A stretch of 64,000 nucleotides of DNA from Temnopleurus reevesii (Eukaryota > Echinodermata > Echinoidea > Temnopleuroida > Temnopleuridae), in NCBI GenBank assembly GCA_036244855.1, contig BQKZ01000043.1:112586-176585 (forward strand), written 5' to 3'. Shown here one piece after another: positions 23,561 through 34,500 of the stretch (the first letter of the stretch is position 1; each line of letters begins with the position of its first letter). The translations under genes and the position numbers were made by a program. The notes beneath the pieces were generated by a model. It saw nothing but the letters and a program-made list of their open reading frames with translations. It did no database searches and had not been told where the DNA came from.

Positions 23561-24441
23561 TACAACTGTAATACCTCAGATAATGTTCCTAAAGTACTCA
23601 AAATAATTGGACATCAACAGGATATATAGAGAGAGAAGGTCAGAAATTTGGAAACTGAATCAGGGGTTGCAGATTGTTCATATAAATCAGTTATTTTTTT
23701 TCTGCATCATATCCTCAGAGAATACTACGCTATCCACACACAGAGAGATTCAGCAATCAATTGCCTTTATTTTTGCAAGATTTACAAAGTATAGAATATG
23801 ACTATAAAAGCAAGAGCTAATTGCCAAACATTAGAATGCAGATAACCCTGCCCATTCCCGATGTGTCACCATCTTGTAAAAGCTTCAAAATGTCTTGTGA
23901 TTTTGAACATTAGAAATGTAATAGCTGACAGTTGTAACAGATATGTGTAATGTTTAGTAGTGCCGAAATTCCAATGAGATATCATCTTTGGGGGTAGATT
24001 AATACATATGTTCTTGTCTGTATGAAAGAAAGTATGAGCAGGAGTGTGAATGTGAGAGATTGTGAGAGTTAGCTTGTATATAATTCTACTGGATATGATG
24101 GTTACTATTTAGCACTACAACGTCTTGTGTATTTAGAGAGAAGAAAAAGACCATGTTCAGATAGCTGCATTGTGTCTCCTCTGTTTTGTACGGGGGTATA
24201 CTGCATGTTCCTCTATCAATATTATAACCGCTTGCTAAGAATAATGTCTAATGAAAAAAAAATTAAAATCTGCCAGCCATGTGTTTACATGAAAAATGAA
24301 GAATATTAGTATGATTTTGTTATTATTTGGTCTTTGTATGATCATGAAAGTTGGAAGGATAGGATTAAGTGTTTAATACACAGTGATGATAATGGTGATG
24401 AAAAGGGGGGGTGCTCGTGCTGCTTATGATGTAGGGCCCCT

Positions 24442-24469
24442 CCCCCCCCCCCCCCCCCCCAAAAAAAAA
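24442..24469. repeat. Poly-C/poly-A homopolymer run
   Basis: Nineteen C followed by nine A. Its length may be unreliable in the assembly. Confidence 0.9.
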
Positions 24470-24705
24470 TGGTTACCCTCAACTGCCATTATTGAAATAT
24501 ATGACTATCTTTCTGAGAAATTCCTTTTTAATCATTTTTAGAACCCGTTTAGAGGGAGGCGAAAAACGGAAGAAAAAATATGTGAAAATGACTCTAAGTT
24601 CTACTTTACATGTTTTCTATAGTTTTAGTGTGATTTTTAAAATTTAATTGCAAAGTAAAAATTTAAGGTTGGGGGAGGGCAACCAAATAAATGATTTGCC
24701 TTGTG

Positions 24706-25043
24706 TACAGTGGAAACTCGTTATAAAGAGATCTGATATAACAAAATATCTGATATAAAGAGGTAACAAATCTGGTCCCAGCTCTTAATAACTTATTGTT
24801 TTTCAACTCTGCTATAAAGAGAATAGAGAGCTTTAGCATATTAGACGGTAGTGCCGATCACAACGTTAGCTCTAAGGCCCATTCAAGAAGTAGTGTTGTG
24901 TTGGTGCACCCTTCTGGAACGGACCTTAGAGCTAACGTTGTGATCAGCCATACCGTCTTGTACATGCTAAAGGTCCCTATTACTGCTATAACAAGGAAAT
25001 TTTGATGGTCCCAAGCACCTCGTTATACTGAGTTTCCACTGTA
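24706..25043. mobile_element. Pogo/Tigger-like MITE with nested hairpin
   Basis: The left terminus TACAGTGGAAACTCGTTATA is mirrored by a right terminus whose complement begins TACAGTGGAAACTCAGTATA. The edges carry TA, and the termini resemble pogo/Tigger ends. No transposase is present, so the element is non-autonomous. Its middle holds a separate near-perfect inverted repeat (24831-24972). Confidence 0.75.
24831..24972. repeat. Long hairpin inside the MITE
   Basis: The arms, 24831-24880 and 24921-24972, are about 50 bp and near-identical as inverted copies. Both contain GATCACAACGTTAGCTCTAA, and they flank a 40-nt loop. As RNA this would fold into a long stem. It is either a second MITE nested in the first or an internal subterminal palindrome. 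Confidence 0.85.
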
Positions 25044-25088
25044 TCCTGCAAATTTGCTGAAGACCATGAGGATGATTGTTAGGATGAG

Positions 25089-25130
25089 AAGGATGATAAT
25101 GATGATATTGATAATTATGATAATGATGAT

Positions 25131-25177
<47 letters not shown>

Positions 25178-25208
25178 ATGATGATGATGATTGATGATGA
25201 TGATGATT
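25089..25208. repeat. GAT/ATG trinucleotide microsatellite
   Basis: About 120 bases of GAT repeats with scattered interruptions. The minus-strand frame across it reads as poly-His/Asn/Ile and is not a gene. Confidence 0.95.
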
Positions 25209-26195
25209 ACCATGATCATGTTTAGAATAGTGATAAGGATGATGGTGATGACAATATTAGCACCACAAATGTAGGTGGTAGCATCAATGATGGTGCTTAC
25301 GATGACAAGGATTTTTTCTGTGATCAAACGCAAGTGTACTGCAACAAAATGAGATTCTGAAGCTCATATTTTAAATGCATTTCTAAAGAAGACATTACTG
25401 TGAAATAAATATCAAGAAATAACATTTTTGTAATAAAAGTGAATATCAAGTTCTTTGTAAGTTAAAATGTATATAGCTGTAGAGATGGTTGCTTGGCATA
25501 GGATTAAATCCTTGTTCGTTAGTATTTCTGAGTGACATGGTTTGTGTGCACAGGATGGTTGTATGTATGGAAATTAAAGTATTAATATGCAGAGTGGGTT
25601 TAGTGCCTAGGGGAGGATTAAATGGCAATCTATGCATTTCTAATTAGCATTTGACTTCATTTTAATCAAAATGCTTAATGCCTATGAAGGGAGAGCTGTC
25701 TTGTGTCGTGGGTTTGTGTGCATGGAGTTTTAAGGACAGGTATATCAAGTCTGTATTCATCTTCGACTATAAGCAGATTTTCAGTTTTCTCAGTTTGGTG
25801 ATGACTCCATATTGAAAGTGACATCTAAACACAAGTCCTGTCCATCATATTCGTTTGTAGCATTTCTAATGAATTGAGTGCAACTCAATTGAAACATAGC
25901 TGTATTATATGACTTTGTGCAATGACTGAAAAAAAATTCTCTGAAAATGACCCAGTTAAAAAGTTTCAATTTGTGAACTTGGCAGCATTTCTACCAAATT
26001 CATGATCTTAGCAAAAATTTTGGGGTGGGAAAAGAACTGCTTTTGATGAAAATGAATCCCATCCAAGTGTAATCTTGTCAGGACATACAGATAGGATATA
26101 AAGAAACGCATTAAAGCAAAACAAGTATATGTATGAGCAGTATGAACATATTATTAGTTCACGTATGAGCAGTATGAGCATAGAGAATTTCCCTA

Positions 26196-26240
26196 ATTAT
26201 TATGCGCTATATAAATTTCTATTATTATTACTATTATTAT
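26196..26240 (+). mobile_element. SINE 3' tail fragment
   Basis: GCGCTATATAAAT followed by ATT repeats, the same 3' end as the two full SINEs in this window, with no recognisable tRNA-like head. Confidence 0.6.
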
Positions 26241-26758
26241 AAGGAGCTTACAGAAGACCTTTGCTACTTCTGAAAAGTTAAGATGAGTGAGCTAACATTA
26301 AAGGGAAAATTGATTGTTCATTTGATCAGAATGATCTTCACATATAAGCTAGCTGGTAGGTGATTCTTTTGGACACCATTTTGTTAAATTTTGTTCTTTC
26401 AAGAGGGGGCTGTATTTCTTGTTATGCGTGTTGTAAAATGATACGAGACCTTGAAGAGAATATAATCAGAAGAGCATTTATCAACATGCTCTTTAACGAT
26501 GCACTTTACAATCAAAGAATCAGTCATAGCAATTAGCCCGAGTTCAAAAGTTTCTTACCAGTTATGCTTTTTAAAAGCAATTAACAGCAATTAACAATTT
26601 GAGTAAAATGTGAAAACTGTTATACCTAAAAATTTGAAATGCTGCAATTATTCATTTAAAACTTCAATTATACCAATTTACTTAATTAGGAATTGTAACA
26701 AATTTTCTGGCATGTTCATTCATTTCATGTTTGAAGTATGCAAACACCCCCCCCCCAA

Positions 26759-26788
26759 CACACATACACACACACACACACACACATA
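26759..26788. repeat. (CA)n microsatellite
   Basis: A CA/CACA run preceded by a C run. A plus-strand frame across it contains a Thr/His repeat and is not a gene. Confidence 0.85.
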
Positions 26789-27011
26789 TCTAAAACATGT
26801 TAGTGTCTGCCTTCCTACTACCCTTTTTTTCTGTCAAGCTCTAAAACGAACACACACTCACATCTGCATCAAGTGTTCATTCATATTCCTTGGTCTTTCT
26901 CATACGTGTATAATCCACCAGACACATACATGTATATTCATCATCAGTTCTATCATCTCTATCCCATCCCTATCTTGCTGTAATTCTCATTAAAGGGTGT
27001 CATACTATTAT

Positions 27012-27615
27012 TACAGGTTGAAACGTAGATAATATCAATTCCAATCCTAATACGACTTGAAACATATTTAGCAAACATTAAATCACTAGATTGGCACTAG
27101 GAAATAAATTTTATGAAGTATGCTAATCTAATTTGCATAATAATGCCAGAATATAAACTCTTTGAAAATTGAGAAAAACTCTCTCCCATTCATTTTAAAT
27201 GAAAATTGACACACATCTTCATTAAGGGCTTCTCAAAATATTAATGACGGAGTATTGCTATATTATGTCTTGACTCACTTATCTGATGATTAAAAAAAAT
27301 CGGATTTTTATTCCAGAAATATACATTTTTACTATTTAATGGGTTTGAGACATAATATTACAATAAACCATTATTTTTTAGACACCCATAATAAAGATTG
27401 GTGTCGATTTTCATTAAAAATCAATCGAAGAGATGGAAGTTTTTAGAGTTTTTCTTAATTTTCAAAAAGTTTGTATTTTGGTGTTATTATGCAAATTCAA
27501 TTAGTATACTTCATAAAATTTATTTGCCGCCGCCAATCTAGTGATTTAATGCTTGTTAAACATGTTTCAAGTTGTGTTAAAATTGGAATTGATATTATTT
27601 AGGTTTCAACCTGTA
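27012..27615. mobile_element. 604-bp foldback MITE with about 135-bp arms
   Basis: The left arm begins TACAGGTTGAAAC and is matched, inverted, along about 135 bases by the right arm ending GTTTCAACCTGTA. Both arms share AATATCAATTCCAAT and ATTAAATCACTAGATTGGC. There is no coding capacity. A diverged relative of the left half lies near 36797-37060. Confidence 0.85.
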
Positions 27616-27679
27616 GTATCAGTAATACACCTTGAAATGTTTTTATCCCATTTCTGTTGAACTCTCTTTCTCTTACAAG

Positions 27680-27699
27680 CACACACACACACACACACG
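27680..27699. repeat. (CA)n microsatellite
   Basis: About ten CA units, followed by C/T-rich DNA. Confidence 0.85.
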
Positions 27700-28379
27700 C
27701 ATGAACACACTCTCTAGTTGCTGTTCCTCCTTTTCCCTACATCCCTCCCCTCTCTCTCCTTCCACCAAATTTGATCTCCTTATTTAAACTCTTGTACCTT
27801 GATATTTTCCTCCTGCTGTATTAACCTGGTGAAGTATATTGGAACCTGGTAGGATTTTCAACCTTGTTTTGTGTGAGGAACCATACTGGCATACCTGTCA
27901 ACCTAACCTCACACTCAAAACTTTCCTATTCATTTTACAATTCATAGGGGTATACAAAAATACCAAGAAATCAGTAAATAATTACAAACAGAACGTTATG
28001 AAATGCACACGCCTCCTGAGAAGCATTTGCTTGATTCATTTGCATTATGTTTTTGTCTTTCCTTATTGGTGCTATCCATTAAGGAAAAGGTGTCTTCAGA
28101 GACTAAATGTGCAATGGTCTTACTGTGTTCTGAATAACTAAGGAGTCTGACTTTGGTTGGCAGGTACTGGTAGCTGCCAGGGTAGTAATTGCTTTTTATT
28201 TTAGTGATAAAAGCAAAGTAATGAAAACAAAATTGAATCAAAATTAGGATAGCAATTAAAAAGTGCATCGAACAGCTGAACCAAATACTTTCCTCGAACA
28301 TATTTCGCTGAATCACTTTCCGGTAGGTTAGCACTTTAAAAAATAAAACACAAATACCACCTATCTAATATCTAAACAT

Positions 28380-28385
28380 TTTATT
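28380..28385 (-). promoter_or_regulatory. Candidate RhoGEF poly(A) signal
   Basis: The minus strand reads GAATAAAATG, a canonical AATAAA. If used, the RhoGEF 3' UTR would be about 2.55 kb. Other AATAAA motifs occur nearer the stop, so this is only a candidate. Confidence 0.35.
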
Positions 28386-30195
28386 CAGAGCTCTTCTGTC
28401 CAAGACAATTTATATGACATTTCTGTACAGTTTACATACAAGTGGTGAATAAAACAATTACATAGAAGTCTAGAACTAAAGCAGAGGTCATAACATTAGA
28501 TGAGTTTTGATGATAAAGGTCCGAGAATACTTGCAAGTACTGCTCCCATAGCAAGATAATGGATAGCATCTATCCATAAAGAATAATAAATAAGTTTGGT
28601 CTAGCACACCTTTTGTATAAATGTTACTAAAAAGATTTGTTAAAATCAATCACACGATTGACTCGAGTTAAAATGGAAGTAAAACATCATTTGGCAGATT
28701 TTATTCCATATGATCAAGCTACAATAAATATAGTCATTAATCTAATAATGTATTAAATTACAGTCAAAAACCTATAGTCTAAAAAGCAAGCACATATTTA
28801 GAAAGTTTACATACAGAGAACAGGTTTGAGTATGATTAGTATATGTATGAAAATCACAAATTGATTTCCAAGTCATTAAACAAGAAGAAAATATAATATC
28901 AATCTGACATAATTCCTCAGTGCAATTATGCTTCCTGATGAGTTTTTACCAAGAATTTTCTATCCGTAGTTACGATCGTTACATACAAAATACTGAATAA
29001 ATACACATGTCAACAATATCATCATACAATATTACACATGAAAACTCATGAATACATTTGAATAGATTATGACTAGTGATTGCTTGATATAGTGCATAGC
29101 TTCAAACCTCCCATAGAATACTGTTGCTTATTATGAGAAGGAAACAAAAGCTCTACTTCAATGGCATCGTTGTCTTCCCATGGAAGGTTGTGACATGTCA
29201 TTAAGGCACATTACAGGAAGACACAAGAAGTATATATTAATTGCTGATGTACATCATCTTCAAAGAATGACTTCTTCTCTTATACATACAGCTCAAACAG
29301 CTGTATCTTTTTTTTTAAAATGAGATCCCGAATTTAAAAATATCAATATCTTATTTTTATTCAGAAATGAGTTGTATTATATTATACATGAACTTTAGAC
29401 ACTAAATCACTGATATAGGTCTGGATTCATTCCTCTATCAAGCGAGACATCTATAATGAGACTGTATTGGATGTAAATCTCAACAATTGGCATTCATTAC
29501 GATCTATCACATCTGAAAGTATAGCAGATCTATAGCCATTAAACAAAAGGAAGTGAGTTCACTAGAGGTCAATAAATTAGCACCATATATAAAACCTATT
29601 ATTTAAAGCAAATATGTATATTGAAATATGAGGTAGCCGCAGAATTATGAATGTTTCATTATTAAAATAAATACATTTGATGTACATGTATTTGTGTTGA
29701 GAGCATCTGGACATCACTGACGATACTACCAAGTTGTTGTTACCAAGGTGTACCAGCGATTGTCAGGGTGCTAAAAATATTGAAACAATGAATGGTTTGA
29801 ATTTTGAGTTGAAATCCTATATCGTTATGATTTAGTCATATATTGAAATATTGCTACAAATTCTGTAAAAATTTTGTAGTTCACTAAAATAAATTTCAAT
29901 TGTGACCACTATTGCTACACCAAGAATAATGTTAGAGGGCGGATAGAATAGGAAAATCACCATAAGGAATTATCAAAAGATCTCAGCAATATAGTCCCCC
30001 TCTCTCTTTCTGATACACTTGATAATGTAACCTAATATAATGGCAAAGCCTTGCATCAGCTCTATGTAGGGATTGGAATCAGACAATGTGATTGGCCGCC
30101 ACATGGACAATGAGGGCGTGCTTGATGCAATAGACTCCTGTCCAGCAGGTGCAAAGCAGCTCTTAGCTGGGATAGACAGATACACAGGCCAAATA

Positions 30196-30327
30196 AAGTG
30201 GTACCTCAGTATAAAGAGATCTGATACAAAGAAGTAATAGTTTGCTCCAAACTTATTTTTTAAACCCTGCTACAACAAGGTATTTTTGATGGTCCCAATT
30301 ACCTTGTTATACTGAGTTTCCAGTGAA
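30196..30327. mobile_element. Pogo-like MITE, relative of the 24706 copy
   Basis: It shares TATAAAGAGATCTGATA near the left end and TGATGGTCCCAA plus CTTGTTATACTGAGTTTCCA near the right end with the 24706-25043 element, but lacks its internal hairpin. That difference supports the hairpin being an added segment. Confidence 0.7.
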
Positions 30328-30765
30328 ATGAATGCATTGTGCATGGTAATCGTGCTATCACCTTCTAATTCACTTCATATCTTGATGTAGATCACATGAC
30401 ACTAAATTCCTTATTCTTAGGTCTGCATTAATTCAAGAATTCAAGTAGAACCAACTAGCATTTCATGAGCCTTTCATAGCACCAGGTGAGCCCTCATTCA
30501 ATTTCATACCTGTGGAAGAGGAAGAAAAGGAAAGAAGAAATGAAGACAATTGGATGGAATTACATTTTCTGAAAGCAATGAGTGTGTAAAGTTGTGAGAG
30601 GCATGATCTCAAACTCCTGTGGTATGGTTGTTGCATACGACTCAACTAATATCCATGCCTAAAATTTATTCACTGGAATAATTAGGATTAAAACAAAAAT
30701 GATAAATTATTAAGCTTCATATCAATACTTCAAAGGCCTAAATTTGAGTGAGAAGAGTATGAAAA

Positions 30766-30906
30766 TGCAGTCGACCTTGCCTACGTCAAATATGTAGGAC
30801 CTAAAGAAATAGCTTGGACTAAGTGAAAAATTGACTTGTAAGGGGTTAAAACAATAGCATGTAAAAAGGACGGGACTTGAAAAGAACTTGAGCAAGGTTG
30901 ACTGTA
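30766..30906. mobile_element. Short MITE with CAGTCRACCTTGCC termini
   Basis: The left end GCAGTCGACCTTGCC matches in inverse orientation the right end AGCAAGGTTGACTGTA. It belongs to the same family as the copy at 52775-52946. Confidence 0.7.
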
Positions 30907-30930
30907 TGTTCTCAAACTAAATATCAATAT

Positions 30931-31508
30931 CTAGTGATTGAGGTGACTCACTGCTGTAACAAACTGATTGCTTCTCCTCTGTGATCGTCTTTGACTGGAG
31001 ACGGTTTCCACGGTAGCAGCCTCAGAGTGAAGTGAGCTGACACTCATTGTCCTGACTTCAGATGTAAACATGGTTTCTTGGTAGATCTGAGAACTCCTAG
31101 GGGATGGGATGCTCCTTACAAATGGATTCCTAGTGCGTGGATCACCATGGGGATGATGTCTCAACGTCACTCCAGGGATGGGTGATACAGGACCTATGTT
31201 CTCAGCACTGAATAAACTACTCTCACCGCTGCTATCTGTACCGTGTAGTGTGTTGGTGGGACTGATAGCTGCCATAGGTCTCTGAACAGGTGCGTACTCT
31301 AACCCTCCTTCTACCATCTCAGGGATGTTGTATCCAGCGAGAGATAAGGAACCAGCCAGAGAGAAGCGACGAGATGGAGATGATGATGATGCGGTGTGTT
31401 GGTAGGAGGATGTCATGAGGTTGGTCATGGAGGAGAATGAAGATGCATCAAAGAGTTTGCTGGTTGCACTGAATGAGGAGATGGCAATGGAGTTCCTAGA
31501 TCTTGGAG
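30931..31508 (-). CDS. RhoGEF last coding exon
   Basis: Acceptor TTTGTTTTACCACAG; completes Ala and reads PRSRNSIAISSFSATSKLFD onwards. The tail is rich in Ser, Pro and Arg and ends SNQFVTAVSHLNH before the stop at 30931. It is probably disordered and a phosphorylation target (several RRxS-like sites). Confidence 0.92.
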
Positions 31509-34500
31509 CTGTGGTAAAACAAAGAAATGTCATTAGATTAGGGAAAAACATTAAAGCAGTATTCCTTTGATGTGTGACGATAACAGACAGAAAAGGAATA
31601 TCTTTCTTTTCTTTATATGAAGAAGTCATTCAGAATTCATTTATCGGCATCCATGGCGCCTTCTTGATTTTCAGCTCATGTAAAATGAAGTGAAATAGGC
31701 AAAGAATGAGGTAAGACATATGAAAGGTTTAAAAATTCATGGAATTGCCCTTATACATGGTAATTTAACGAATTCTAAAATGTGATAATATCTTTTTCTT
31801 TGAGAATGTATTTTGTAAGATATTGAATGAAACGATTGCTACCTTTGAGATTGACTGCTCGGTCATTAATCCTGTCTTGACTCGGCTTGATATCAAACGT
31901 TTGCCGACTGGAGAAACCAAGCGATGATAGCTCATGCTGACGTGTCTCTGTAAAATGATTAACATTCAATGATATCATAGAGGAGGGTATATAGCACTTC
32001 AAAACAATTGATAAAGAAATTTGAAAATTATAGATAAAATCAAATGAATGAGGAGGTTTGGTAATGTCATTTTGATTTTATGAAAATAGTTATGGTATCA
32101 CAACAAGATTGGTTGCTTTATTCAGGTTTCAAACAAAGCTTCTTATACTGAAAAAAAATTCACACATGTGATATTGCATACAACAAAAAGATGCCAATCA
32201 TTCAGTTTTATGATGACAAAATACTCTGCCTCACTTGAATCTGCTGGATTTACAAATGGCACACTTGTCCTTGGTACTATATGTAGACTTTCTCATCATT
32301 CACCATACTTTTCCAGTATCAGTTTAGTCAATCTGTATATATACGCAATGACTATCATGCAGCATTGTCTCTGTTGTGTTTGAAGCTAGAGATGAATTAC
32401 ACACCTTTACTCTTGAGTGCTTGATGCCATAGTAGTCTACTAATATCAGCTGTCCAGACCCTTTTGATTTGAGCAGATCTTGCTTGCAGGGTGTAAGCCT
32501 TGTCTGAAGCTTTCCGTCGTCGGAACCAAACCTCAAACTTTGTCCCCGTCTCCCCAATGCTCTCCGTCAGACCAATGTCAGACATCTGAAAAGAGATTGA
32601 TCAATTTGAAACCAGACAAATGATGGATACAGCAATCACATTGGCTAGTTTAGCTAAATTAGTATTTTCTAAATCAATATTTCAAAATCAGGAAAAGAAT
32701 GAATAATAATATTTATCTGGCATTAAAACATTGGAAATAAGAGTTCAAAATCTGCTATTGATGCAAATTTGGTAATGTATTTATGATTCCATCTTGTTAA
32801 GATGAGTGTAACATACATGCAGAAAAAATCCCATGCTGATATCAGGCGTCCTTTATACAATGTAACTTTTCATTTTAAGGCATTCTTTCACAATGCCAAA
32901 ATATCGTAAAACTGGTAAAAATGTATGCGGCGCTTTTGATATCTGTAAAACTAAGGATAATGAAAATTTGACGGAATAAAATTAACATTCATTATGCAAA
33001 TCAGCACTCAGGACTTTGGTCCAGTGGAATGCTTACTCTCTACTCGCATAATTCTCTAATCCCAGATTAATTGCGATAGAGACTTAAACAACCAACTGGT
33101 CGCTAATGAATGATCAGTCTTAAATCGCTTGTATCTTAAAATATACAAGGCCAATGAACTCACAAAATTGGAATGTTTCCTGTTTTTGCCAAAAGTTTAG
33201 AAAAATGAACATTGCACTGGCTAAATCAGCTAAATTCTATTAAAAACATTTTTTTTGCTTGTCAGCCCAGCCTAGCTCTCAGGGGGGGTGCCAAATTGGA
33301 ACATAGAATCAAAATCCTGGGAGCGCGCATGTGTAAGTATGATATTTGAAAGACTCTTCTTCTATCCCTATCAAGAACCAATAGCAAACTTACTTTGAGA
33401 CTGAACTTGTACTGATAGACATCATGTCCTTTACTTGTCTTCTTGGGTTTACTAAATAGAAGCAGATCCTCAAACAGGAATACATGACGTACACACTTCC
33501 TTAGACCACGGAACACTAAGAACTCAGCCTGAAACAAAACAACATTCAATATTCATGGAAAGTTCTGACGAACAAGTTGCATCCAATAATAATGATAAAT
33601 GTTTGCTTTTTCAGTGTAATCACTTTAGAGGTTTCTTGTAAACCTTGCATAACAAAACATCACATACATCAATCTAGTCTGCAATGAATCTGATTAAAAC
33701 TAATGAATAATTATGATAACCTTTTTTATATGATTCATGTGATTATATAGATATGAATATTAGAGGTGATCAGTACATCAAACTTTAAATCACCATGTAA
33801 GGGTCTAATTGATATATAAATCTTTACATACATTTCATCACAGAAAAAAAATTATATATACAATGATAGTTGTAATGAGAGCTGTCAGATTTTCTTTTAC
33901 CTTGACTCATGTGTGTTTTTTTACAATGACCCATTGCTGACAGACACATTCTTCAAATCTATGATGCAACATTTAGGGTCTGGTCAAATTGAAGGCTTTA
34001 GATTTTTAGGTGCCTCACACACTATGTGTGATGTCTTGACTCACCAGATGGTTAAAATGACCAAACTATGTGTCAACAATTGCATAAAAAATGACCCAAA
34101 GCTGACCATAAACTGACCCAAATATGAAACACCTTCCCACAAGGGTGATTGAGAGTGTAAATGCATTTCAACATATCAGTATATTTGCTGATTAGCGGGT
34201 TCTTTCTGTTCTATTGCCAGATCTCTTTACATAAAGAAATTGAGCTCAACTCACCTGTCTGAGAAGTTCACCCTGTTCTCTCAGATTCACCTAATCAAAA
34301 GAACAGAGAAAAATACAATACTTTAATAATTAACTTTCATTCTATATAAAGATCACCAAGGATTTTCATCAGTTAAAAACAATGTTAAGGAAAACATTGT
34401 TAAGGAAAGCTGGACAAATGCTGCCTCTGTGTATCTAATATAAAAAGACTTTTTTTCTGATATTAAGCTTGAGGTGCATTTAGGCAAGCATTAATGGAGA

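Larger units (their letters stand above)
23561..28379. other. Intergenic region between two convergent genes
   Basis: This separates the likely 3' ends of ZFHX (+) and the RhoGEF gene (-). I see no coding exon. It contains a C/A homopolymer run (24442-24469), a 338-bp pogo-like MITE with an internal hairpin, an ATG/GAT trinucleotide array, a SINE tail, two CA microsatellites and a 604-bp foldback element. Confidence 0.6.
28380..30930 (-). other. Probable RhoGEF 3' UTR or downstream flank
   Basis: AT-rich DNA without coding frames downstream of the RhoGEF stop. It contains two MITE copies (30196-30327 and 30766-30906). The distal boundary is not determined. Confidence 0.4.

Noticed and set aside
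25115..25333. 72-codon His/Ile-rich frame on the - strand
   Set aside because: It is the translation of a GAT trinucleotide microsatellite.
26610..26993. 127-codon frame on the + strand
   Set aside because: It contains a CA-repeat Thr/His run, has no splice-supported context and no recognisable domain.
31509..31629. In-frame 5' extension of the last RhoGEF exon beginning with ATG at 31629
   Set aside because: These codons are intron read-through; a clear acceptor at 31509 joins the exon in phase to 31843.
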